Assembly: GCA_024734555.1 (NCBI GenBank)
Contig: JANPWX010000173.1
Coordinates: 62,001 to 126,000, forward strand
Direction: 5' to 3'
Origin: Trochalopteron elliotii
Lineage: Eukaryota > Chordata > Aves > Passeriformes > Leiothrichidae
Length of the DNA: 64,000 nucleotides
Shown piece by piece: positions 38,601 to 48,063 of this stretch (the first letter of the stretch is position 1; every line of letters begins with the position of its first letter). The notes beneath the pieces were generated by a model, which was not told the DNA's origin, made no database searches, and saw nothing but the letters and a program-made list of their open reading frames with translations. A program made the position numbers and the translations under genes.

Positions 38601-39122
38601 CACTTTGTCAAGTCATCCTCATTTTTTTCCAGTACAATCCAAAAATGCTCACAAGTGAGCAACATTTACAGCTCCTTGGTACTGTTCTGCTTTATAACAC
38701 TGAAACCTGGAGATTATATCTTGATTCTGCTGTTCTCTTTGGCAGACAATTTATTACTTTCTTTAATAGCTTTTTAAAATTACATTTCTTAATAGCTACT
38801 TGGTTTCAGGATGCTGAGGTTCATTATATTTCTATACCTGAATGGAATAAATTTGTGGTAACTTAGAAGTGGGGGTTTTGACAGTGTTACTTGTGTGTCC
38901 ATTGACATGTCTTCATAGCAGAGATTCTATATACATGATTCCAAACATGTACTTGTCTTGCACTTTCCTCTCAGAAAACTATTTCACATAAGAGATTTTA
39001 ATAGTTTAACACAGGTAAATAATATTTTCTACTTGTTTAAACATAATTTAATCACCTTATATATAAAAGCATATATACGTGCTTTTTTTAATTCCACAAT
39101 ATTATTTGCACTATCTGTATGT

Positions 39123-39172
39123 TTGTAAGCTTCAGAACTCCTTCAGAGAAGGAGATCATCTGAAGCTTGCAA
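39123..39172. repeat. Long two-part hairpin in a NETO1 intron
   Basis: Outer arms TTGTAAGCTTCAGA (39123-39136) and TCTGAAGCTTGCAA (39159-39172) pair over 14 positions with one T/G wobble. Inside them CTCCTTC (39138-39144) and GAAGGAG (39148-39154) pair around an AGA loop. A single A and ATCA form the internal loop. In total 21 paired positions in 50 nt. It could be a small palindromic transposon relic or an RNA hairpin. Confidence 0.75.
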
Positions 39173-39639
39173 AAGTGTCTCTGGCTGTTAGGTTATTCAG
39201 CCTTTAAATTTTATTTTTCTTAACATTTCAAGAATCACCACACAAATTGCTCCTATTAAATTTTAGTGCACTACTTAAAGCTTCTCTTCTACAGCTGATT
39301 AAGAAGCCTCCAAAAATTAGTGTATGCTAGCCTGCCAGTGCCGGCAGCTTAAACTGCTTTTCTTGAAGGTCTCATCTAAGAGCACAAATTTCCACTTCAC
39401 ATGGGAGAGCAGAAAATGTTTTGGTTTAGTCAGATCAGTTTAAAGACTCACTCACAGCTCCGCAATTTGCTTCACTTCATGTTTCCTCCTAGCTGTCCAG
39501 GAAATGCACACACAATAACCCAGTCTCTCTCCAGACTACACTCACCATGAAGGCAGGCACCTGGAACCAAAAGAGTCATCCCTCCATTTGGTCAGAAGCA
39601 TGCCAGGTACCAGTACAAATCCTCAGCAGACATGCAAGT

Positions 39640-39910
39640 GTCTTGGTCACATTTGGTCACACTGCCTCGCTCCCAGCCTCATTCCTCACCACCCCAGCCT
39701 TGGCCAGCGCCAAGCTGCTGGCTGGCTTGTGTTTGGGCCAGCCCCACTGCCTGGGCAAGTCCAGCCACCACTACACCCCAGCCACCACGGCCAGGCCTGT
39801 CCTGACACTGTGGCCACCCTCCTCCTGCCCCCTCCCATGCACCATGTGTCCCCTTCCCACTGCTCCCCAATGGCTCTCCTTCAAACAGATGCCACCACCC
39901 TCTGGCAGCT
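39640..39910. other. GC-rich island in an AT-rich intron
   Basis: Base composition rises abruptly to C-rich DNA on the plus strand (ACCACCCCAGCC, TGGCCAGCGCCAAG, GCCCCACTGCCTGGGC). G-runs on the minus strand at 39865-39868, 39856-39858, 39850-39853, 39834-39836, 39828-39832 and 39817-39819 could form quadruplexes. CpG is sparse, so it is not a classic CpG island. Three overlapping open frames here (two plus, one minus) reflect lack of AT-rich stops. Confidence 0.6.
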
Positions 39911-41361
39911 CAGGGTTTGCCATCATGTGTCAAAACTAGATACTCATTAATTGACACTTTGGATTTCCTCAATCTCTTGCGTTAAGTCTTGCATCCTATA
40001 ACCTTTGTCCAATACCATGTTCAGGCTGGGCAAGAGAGTTAAACATCACTTTTCCTAACTACCTTATTGTGGGCCTGAGAGATTTTTAGCCTGCTAGCAG
40101 CTTCTAACTTTTTCCCAAAAAAAAAACTTCTCAAGGAAGCTTTTTTTCAAAACAATTTTGGTAAACAACTATCCTATCTCAAAACAATCTTTGTCCAGCT
40201 GGTGTTTGCTATTTCTCTAGCTTAATCAATGGCATTAGAGAGGTGTCTTTCCAATTTACCAATCATGTTAAGTCTGTATTGGAAGACCTCATAAAAGGTA
40301 GTAAGAATTTAGACAATAAAACCTTCTTTTTCTAGCTCTTTGCCTTCTGAAATATTTGGAGTCTTTCATGTCCTACAGTGACAACCTTATAACTTCATTT
40401 TATCTCTCATCGTGCAAATAAAGAGGCTACTCCCACTATTTGTTCAGTCTAAATGTACTTATTGCCTATTCCTCCAGAATAGATTATTTCCACTGGACTA
40501 TATACAAATTAATTCCTGTTTAAATGATGTTTTCTGAGGTGCCCAGAGAGTCTGATAATAAATAGTGCTTTTAAGAGCACTACTTACTGTTTTTTTTTCC
40601 CAACATAAGAATATCATATTTGTAAATATGTTATTACTCTTAGTATCAAGTTCTGTTGTGTTATTTTTTCTACAGAGCCTCTCAAAGAACAAGCATGACA
40701 CAAAGGTACATTGCTGGGAAAGCTACCCAGCAAAGCGAGCTACCTGAGCACAAACATGGTTCTATCTTCCTGGGGGGCTTTGTCAAACTATGCTGACCCA
40801 TCCAATATAGAAAAACACTTGTTGATATTGTTCTCTAATACTTCACCCTTAACAGAATGTAAGGAAACTATAATTCTATTTGTTTTCTTGTCTACTATTC
40901 CTAAATACAAAATCTTTGCTTATCCACTGCTTGCAGCCAATGATGTCTCTGAAATTTTTCAAATCACTGTGTAATAAGCTTGTACACTTCCTTCTTTGGG
41001 CTTTGTTCTACACTGAAGAATTTTCAGATGAGAAAGTTCCTCCAGAACTTTTTTTCTGGGTGGATTAGTCCTTTCAGTCAGCAGCTCTCCTTAATTTTTT
41101 TTTCTTGCTCTGAATACTAATTACAGTCACACTCCATATGAAGTGCAGAATCCCCAGTATTACTCTACCGAAAACTCACAGCTATCTTACTCAGCAGGAA
41201 CTGACTTTGAATGATTACAACAAACAGACTTTTCAGCTAGTCACTTTCACATATGAGACTCTAGGTCTGCATACAAGTTGTGTTCAGACTGCCTTCTGCA
41301 ACCCTCTGCATTTGGAGAAGGTTTGAATTCTGCACACATTTCAGATTTATTTTTCTCTGTT

Positions 41362-41371
41362 TGTGTGTGCA

Positions 41372-41404
<33 letters not shown>
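41362..41404. repeat. TG microsatellite with GA end
   Basis: TG repeat interrupted once by CA (GCATG), then at least 12 uninterrupted TG units, ending in GAGAGAGAGA. Confidence 0.95.
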
Positions 41405-42697
41405 TGTAAGGTGATCAGTGATGGCTCTATTTTAAGTGCATGCAACAAATTTTCTGCTCTCTGTCCCATTCCAGATCACTGAGGATAGCAGCATTAAACC
41501 CAGACTGTCAGTTTGAAGCTCAGGCTTACAGACCTCAAGTACACGCTTCCTGGCTGATCTCATTGCTCATATATTGAGATCAGACTTGGCTGGAATCTGG
41601 AATTGGAAACCAAGGGAAGGACTTGCATCTTGCTTCTGTAGACAGTTTAGATTGGATGAGCTTACGCCAAATGAAATTGCAAGCAACTCACATTCTGGCA
41701 CAGTTTAATTAAGAAACTAAAGATGAAAAAGTCCAACAGAAACTCTCTCTGAGAAACTCTTGCCTTTTAGGCATAGTTCCCAGTAACAAACTGTGCAGCT
41801 CAGAGTACAGGAACATGTGGGTTTAAAAATGCCTGCTGAGTTCTCACTGTTCTTAGCAGGAGAGCTTGTTTTCATAGGTGCAAGCTGACATAAATTAAAA
41901 TGATGTCACTAAATAATTGTACTGACTATGTCATTAATTCAAGGTTAGGTAGGGACAAAGGAAGCTGACTGTAAAAAATGAACAGTAGATTCCTGTTCAA
42001 TTGAATCAGACCCATAAACAATCTTATCATAAACCTTACTTCATACAAATTTCTTAAAAAATTATCCACTTGTTCCTTTTTCCTTAATATCTGTATATTT
42101 TTTTAACTTGTCCTGGCATGATGAAACCATAACTGTGATGTGCATGTATACAGATACATACTTGTCTGTGTGTACATAAATACATCAGTTTGAAAACCAC
42201 ACTAAGTTGAAATGTTAAATTCAACTTACCCCTTAAAGATGGATCTAGTCTTGAAAAATCTCTTCTTTTTTTTTTTAGCTTGCTGTGAAACCTTTCAACT
42301 CTACATTAGAAAACACTGATTTATATGTTTTTATATTGCTCAATCTCTCCATCCAGATAATTCGGTAAGGTGGGAACAACAGGATCAATCAAGAGATGAC
42401 CCAGTACAACCCTCTGCCTACAGCTAGGATTATTAATGTTTCTCTCATTTTTCACAGGTTGTTATCTAACCTGCACTTTCAGACTGCTAACAATGCCAGC
42501 TGAGCCAGCTTTCTCAAACATTCCTAATGCCCTCCTTGATGTTTGAATTTTTTTCCTTCATATCTAACCTGAAACTTACTTTCTGAGTGTGGAACACTGA
42601 GTTATCCTACAGACATGAGCATCAGAGCATTCCTTCTTCCTTGTAAAAGCATTTTATTGTATTGTATTACACTCCCTCATGAAGTCTAAAATCACAA

Positions 42698-42725
42698 ATT
42701 TAATGTCATCTAGATGACATTAAAT
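42698..42725. repeat. Perfect 28-bp palindrome
   Basis: Every base of 42698-42725 pairs with its mirror position; the centre is CATCTAGATG and the outer ends are ATTTAATG and CATTAAAT. There is no spacer. The next outer pair (A/A) fails. No obvious transposon borders it. Confidence 0.9.
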
Positions 42726-43170
42726 AATATTCAGTATTACTTCATTTTTCTAAAACTTTCTTCTTGCTCTCCCTTCCAGGTGCCCTTCAGCTAGGATATG
42801 CTTCTTGGAATGCAACACAACTAAACATGGGTACAGAAGTTTATGAGGGATTAATGACCTTTAATTTTTAGCCCTCTACTAACAGTGGTAGTATAGTATT
42901 CTCCTGATACACAATAGATTTCCAGTTGCATAAATACCTAGTTTGGAGTTTTGCTTCAGAACTGAAGTATGGATAAATACTACAGGTAGGTAAATTTGGG
43001 ATTTTTTAGCAGGGCTTTGAATCACATAGAGCTCTAGATTTAGACCAAGTAAGAGCATCACAATGATCAACCATAAACTTGAATTTAGACTATAGAGAAA
43101 TGTCATTGGCTTAATTATCTGTGCTGATATAATTACAATTCTGTTTTCTTTCTGCTAATATCTAAATACA

Positions 43171-43881
43171 TCATAGAATAGTTTAAGTTTGAAAGGTCAT
43201 CTGGTCATCAACTTCCCTGCCATAAGCAAGTATGTTTCCAACTAAATCCAGTTGCTCAGAGCCCCATTCAATCCGGCCTTGAATGCTTCCAGGGATGGTC
43301 ATCGATCAACTGTCTGAGCAACATGTTCCAACATTTCAGAATCCTCATTGTAAAAATATCTTCTTCATATCTAGTCTAAATCTACCCTCTTCTAAGTTAA
43401 AACACCTTGTCTTGCCACTACTGACAAAATACTTTTCCCCTTTTTCCTTACAGGCTCTCCCTCAGTACTGGAATGCTGCTATGAAGGTCTGCCCAGATTC
43501 TTCTCTTCTCTGGACGGAATAACCTTTCATCTCTTAGCCTTTCCTCACTGGAGAGGTCCTTTCACTATTTTTGCAAATAAAACACAGGTGCCTCCTCTGG
43601 AGCTGCTCCAACAGGCTCATGTCTTTTCTGTGCTGGGGACCCCAGAGGTGGATGCAGCACTCCAGGTGGGGTCTCACCAAAGCAGAGCAGAGGGGCAGAA
43701 TCTCCTCCCTCACCCTGCTGGCCACACTGCTTTGGATGCAGCCCAGGACACAATCAGCATTCTGGGCTGGATGTGTACATTTCTGGGGCATATCCAGCCT
43801 TTCATCCACCCTAAAATTTTCTCAGCAGGGCTGCACTCCATCTGTTCTTCCTGAAGCTTGTATCAATACTGGGAATTGCCC
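43171..43881 (-). mobile_element. CR1 LINE, 3' end with reverse transcriptase C-terminus
   Basis: About 710 bp of CR1 in the NETO1 orientation. The plus strand begins at the tail side (TCATAGAATAGTTTAAG), continues through TTGAATGCTTCCAGGGATGG and CTAGTCTAAATCTACCCTCTT, and ends at ACTGGGAATTGCCC, all in the expected reverse-complement order. The minus strand keeps a 91-codon open piece (43534-43809) with LVRPHLECCIHLWGPQH and LLEQLQRRH, the conserved C-terminal end of the CR1 reverse transcriptase ORF. It is the best preserved copy in the window but is truncated and carries gaps. The tail lies on the 43171 side. Confidence 0.92.
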
Positions 43882-45092
43882 TGAATGAATATAAACTGCC
43901 TATAATACATGGAATAATCATTCATCAGTCCAATCATCTCATATCACTACTTAGTGTAGCAAAATGGGAAGCTTATCTAATTAATTGAAAACCTCTATCA
44001 ATATTAATTTTATCCAAAAGTAAAAAAAATGAATAAGATTGAATGTATAAGATTTTCTGGAAAAAAATTATCTGTAGTGTTTATGAGCCAACTCTATTCC
44101 TAAACTTTCCCAATACAAAAATGCTGATACTAATGATTTTTTCTTTTCTGAAAACCTTTCCTGAAGAGAACCCTTCAACATTCATCCATGTGCTATTCTG
44201 ATGATGAGACAAATATATATTAAGTACAGTCTCCTCATTGAGGGTATACAAAAAAAGCCTTTATCTGTTTAAAGACAGCAGAGAGTAGTGCACATATAAA
44301 TTCTACTTTCTAAAACCTTCCCTGTCCAATAAGGCAGCTAGAAAAAGTATACTGTAGGGTGTCTTTTACACAGCAAATGAAAGTAGGTAGGAGGCATAAA
44401 GCTGTTCCTATTGCAAAGAGGAGAGAAGTGGTAGTGTAGCCAGCAACAATTAATGCATATCATAACTTATCAGTTATGGATAAGAGAGAAAATCAAGGGG
44501 AATCCAAGAAAAGTATTTTTGAATTCACTCAAAATGCAGCCCTCTCATGTTTCTTGCAAAGCCCTGGCTTGCTCACTGTGGAGGAAAAGAAATGAGAACG
44601 CTCTTTGTCTGTGTCTCTAAACCAAAAGAACTAAAGGCTTCATACACAGAGGAACATTAATTTACTTTAGGTCCATTTTAACAGTTCCCAGACAAAAAAC
44701 AATGGTGACCTCAGGGAGCCAGCAGTGCTCCCTTAGTAGTCTCTATGTCAGGTGTTTGAAATACATTGCAAATTAAAATTATAAGATTACTTCCCGCTTT
44801 AAAACACACATTGATTCTTTAAAAATATGAGCAAAATTAAAGATGAATTTAAGAAAATTACTTATGGCACAAAAAGCACATTAGTATTGCCCAAATCATC
44901 ATTTATGAAGAAAGGTGGTTATTTTGGCTGAGATGACAAATTACCCTTCCACAGCAGAAAGAAAAAAATAGTTTACAGTTCAAGCTGTGAAGTTATTAAA
45001 TGAGATCTGACTGTACTAAGAAATGCACAATATATTAGAAAAGTCAATTTCTTAAATTAAATGGCAAATCAGCAAGTGGATAAAGGACTGAC

Positions 45093-45220
45093 CTTGGATC
45101 GGGGTGGTGCTCGGATGTACCATTTACAGTCTACTGCTTCAGTTTCAGAAGCTTTTCCTTCTTTAACAATTTGTACAGATTCCACAATTCCTTCAGGTCC
45201 TCCCATCTCAAACTCACAAA
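45093..45220 (-). CDS. NETO1: NETO1 exon, N-terminal part of CUB2
   Basis: The exon begins after a TTATTCAG acceptor and opens with the last two bases of a Val codon, then [14 protein letters not shown] and, further on, [13 protein letters not shown], ending at AAG before donor GTCAGT. It supplies the first two of the four conserved cysteines of the second CUB domain (the Cys of CEF and the Cys of DCKW) and the early beta strands of that extracellular domain. It ends in phase 0, as the next exon (33087-33315) requires. CUB domains of NETO proteins face the extracellular side and contact the receptor ectodomain. The 112-nt intron above it and the 11.8-kb intron below it contrast sharply in size. 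Confidence 0.95.
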
Positions 45221-45332
45221 CTGAATAACAAAACACCAGAAAAAATGAAACCTGAACAGCAAACAAAATGCTTTCTACAGCAGAGTATAAAGGCCTTCAA
45301 GTTAGAAAAAAACCCAAAAACAACATACCAAC
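45221..45332 (-). other. NETO1 112-nt mini-intron
   Basis: Lies between the 42-nt linker exon and the first CUB2 exon, with donor GTTGGT and acceptor TTATTCAG. It is near the lower size range for vertebrate introns and far shorter than its neighbours, which suggests splicing by intron definition here. Confidence 0.88.
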
Positions 45333-45374
45333 CTGGCAATGGCTTCAAAACGCCAAGGTCCTTAAAATCTGGGT
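45333..45374 (-). CDS. NETO1: NETO1 42-nt linker exon between the two CUB domains
   Basis: This short exon reads (D)PDFKDLGVLKPLP. Its first two bases complete an Asp codon begun in the upstream exon and its last base G opens the Val codon finished by the next exon. The acceptor is a pyrimidine-rich tract ending in TTTTTAAG just above 45374, and the donor GTTGGT follows at 45332. The segment links CUB1 to CUB2 in NETO1. It is followed by an intron of only 112 nt, so the two exons probably behave as a closely coupled pair. Because 42 is a multiple of three, skipping would delete 14 residues without a frameshift. The upstream exon that it joins was not found in the window. The call depends on matching the remembered protein and on phase agreement with the next exon. 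Confidence 0.9.
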
Positions 45375-47590
45375 CTTAAAAACAGAGAAAGACAGAATTA
45401 GTTTTGTTCAATATCTAGCATGTTATGTCAATATGCTCAAATTTTATAATGCATTTTAGTTATATAATTATACATACACTTCTTGGAAATGGGAAGAGCT
45501 TCAAAACTATGGCAACACAATAATTATTAATGCAGAAATTATTGATACCATCATACTAAGTTATTTTTTTCTGTTATGAAATTCTGCTTTCCCTGTCTCT
45601 CTCTTTCAGAAGGGTACAAAAATATTTCTGCATACATTAGCAAGTGAGAACATTACACAGCTAACCACATGACATTTTAATACATCAGTGTAGTGAAAGA
45701 GGATATATTTACAGATCCATTCAGAATCTTTTTGCCTATTTTGCATTTTGAAGAGTAACACTCAACTTAACTAGAGAAATCTCAACATAATTCTGTGTTT
45801 ATGTTTATTTTCTGCCATCCCTACTGACGAAGAGGAGACACTTTCTTTGTCAGAAGCATCCATTTGGTCTTACTGGAAGAAAATACCATAAGAATTACCA
45901 TCAACAGTCATTGTGTTAACAAGGTAGTAAGTCTAACACATACTATTTTCCATCAGGTAAACATGATTGTATTTACTATCTGAGAGGGCTTGTTTCATGC
46001 TTTTATAGTCAGGTATATTGCAGAGATGAAATGAGCTTGGTATTAGACCTGTGCTTCAATAGACAACCATCCACATATAAATCATAATTTCATAAAATTT
46101 GTCTCAGGTTGAAGATACTGTCCAAAACTGGAAATATGGGAGGCTAAAGTATTTCAAGAAATGATTTCTTAGTATTGACTGGTCTTGTCTGGGAAATTTT
46201 ATCACTTGCACTGCTTTTCTACCTAAAATGAATGTTGTGCACTGTTTTTCTCATTTGCACACAAAACTGATCTTCTTGTTTCACAACTGGGTCACTGTAA
46301 AAAGAACTGTAAATAAAAAAAAAAAATAGAAGAGAAACTTTGGAAGAAAGAGTTGTATCAAAGGAAAAAAATTAAACGCAGAACCAAGCCACAAAAACTG
46401 CTCTTTCTCTCTATCCTTAGTCAATTAAGAACAATAAGAATCATAACCAGATAACATAACAAAGTAGTCTAGTGCTGTATAAGTAAGATCAGCCATTTTA
46501 ATCTAAACAGTCAAAATGTGCTGACTTCACAAACTGGAGTTCTAAAATTGCTTTCTAAATTGCCTCTCTATAACCAGGCTGCTGTTGTTCTTCCCAAATT
46601 TCTTTTAAAGTTGCACAACATAAATCATGAATAAATACTCATGAGCTTTTAGGACTGCAAATATAGCTGAGTAGGCAATTAATATTAATTGTTACGCATT
46701 TTTATAGATCAGTAGATAGATATGATTACCAACAACATTAAATGTAATCAAATATGTCAGCTAAGATAGTAGCGATGCTGATATCTAGCTCTGAAAGTGA
46801 GATACTTAGAGGAAATCTACTTTTACTTATGGTTCAAATACCATCCCAACAGTATCTCACGTAACCATTGCATTACATTACAGGAGGTAAGAAAGCAAAA
46901 ACAGTCCTGCCAGAATTTTACCCATATGAGAGTTTTCTTATAAAGCAGTGTTAGTAGCAAGAATCCAGGCTGAAGTACAATCTAAACCATATAATTTGAC
47001 CCACAAAACAATGCTGAAAGTATGTTCTCATTTAACAATCAATACCTTTGGTAACTGTAACATTGGTAACAATGCATACAGAAATGCACAATCTGTTAAC
47101 ATTCTAGAAATATGGCAGATCTGCTCAGTTTTAAAAAATAAATTTTTTCAAGTTCTCAACACTTCAAGAGTGAAAGGGAAATACAATCTATGACACCTGA
47201 GGTGATAATCCTTCATTAAATATTTTCATCATACTAATATTGCAACATTAAAAACAAAATCTGTAAATAAGGTATTATCACAGATGCTTAAAATTCACTC
47301 ATGTTTGATCATATTTAACTATCAAATATTGCTTTTTAAATAATCTCCCATCAAATGGATTAGATTTTAGCAGCCCTTCTGAATGTAATTAAATCAAATT
47401 TTTATTCTCAGTCTGGCTGGGTCAGAACATTAATGTTGTATAAACACTGACTGGCTAGATCTTCCAATAGCCAGATGAAAATCATGTTCCCGTAAGAAAA
47501 ACATCCAAGACTGGAAAACTTTTCTGTGAAAAATAAGATGCATCACCCATAAGGAGAGAGAAAAATCAGAGGCAAAATAGGAAGCAATAT

Positions 47591-48025
47591 AGAGCTGCTA
47601 GAGACAATCCAAATAAAGGTCATGAAATTTTTAAGGGACATATGAGGAACGGCTGACAGAGTTGGGATTAGTCAGTCTGGAGAAGGGAAAGGTCAGTGGT
47701 GATCCCACCAATGTGTACAAAAACCTAATGGAAGGGTGCAAAGAGAATGCAGACAGGCTCTTTTCAGTGGTATCCAGCGACAGAACAAGAGGCCATGAGC
47801 ACACACTGAACCACCGGAGGTCCCATCTGAATATCAGGAAACACTTCTCCAGCATGAGGTGGGTCAGAAGTAGCAAGGCAGTGAAGTGGTTCAGTCTTTA
47901 TCCTTGGAGATATTCAGTAGCTGTCTAGACATAATCCTAGGCAAGAGGCTTTAGGTGACTGCTTGAAAAGACGACCTTGAGAGGTATCTTCAGAGACCAG
48001 CCATTTTCTGATCTTCTGATTTTTG
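47591..48025 (+). mobile_element. CR1 LINE, 3' fragment
   Basis: The plus strand follows the CR1 3' region. GAGCTGCTAGAGACAATCC and GGACATATGAGGAACGGCTGACAGAG come first, then GTCAGTCTGGAGAAG, CTCTTTTCAGTGGTATCCAG, GAACCACCGGAGGTCCCATC, and a tail-like end at CTTGAGAGGTATCTTCAG and TCTGATCTTCTGATTTTTG. It lies antisense to NETO1 in the large upstream intron. No intact reading frame remains. Confidence 0.85.
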
Positions 48026-48043
48026 TAATAACTAAACAATGAA

Positions 48044-48063
48044 ATTGGATAATATTATCCAAT
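48044..48063. repeat. Perfect 20-bp palindrome beside a CR1 tail
   Basis: ATTGGATAAT and its exact reverse complement are joined without a spacer. A further partial copy, ATTGGATAATAACC, follows at 48068. The site begins about 20 bp past the end of the CR1 fragment that ends near 48025. Confidence 0.85.

Larger units (their letters stand above)
33316..45092 (-). other. NETO1 intron splitting the CUB2 domain
   Basis: An 11777-nt intron holding a CR1 copy on the NETO1 strand (43171-43881), a TA/CATA microsatellite (35574-35636), a TG repeat (41362-41404), hairpins at 35041-35062 and 39123-39172, a 28-bp palindrome at 42698-42725 and a GC-rich island at about 39640-39910. No additional exon is needed, since the flanking phases match. 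Confidence 0.85.
18912..45374 (-). other. NETO1: NETO1 gene, exon-bearing 3' part (six coding exons)
   Basis: Six exons on the minus strand join into one open frame of 376 residues plus stop. In order they encode a linker, a CUB domain, an LDL-receptor class A module, a transmembrane helix and a cytoplasmic tail, which is the order in NETO1. Exon lengths are 42, 128, 229, 114, 559 and 61 nt (the last to the stop), and every junction phase fits. Introns from 5' to 3' are 112, 11777, 10054, 2257 and 1130 nt. The identification rests on near-identity to the NETO1 protein as I remember it, which is about 533 residues in human, so about 157 N-terminal residues (signal peptide and first CUB) are missing and should lie to the right of the window. 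NETO2 is the alternative paralogue, but the cytoplasmic tail and final TTRV match NETO1. Known family role: auxiliary subunit of kainate receptors and partner of NMDA receptors at synapses. Confidence 0.95.

Noticed and set aside
39547..39950. Two overlapping plus-strand frames and one minus-strand frame of up to 130 codons
   Set aside because: All arise from the GC-rich island, where stop codons are rare. Pro/Ser/His-rich translations in several frames at once do not indicate a gene.
47662..47928. Plus-strand frame of 88 codons near 47.7 kb
   Set aside because: It is the translation of a CR1 3' region that is largely noncoding in the element.
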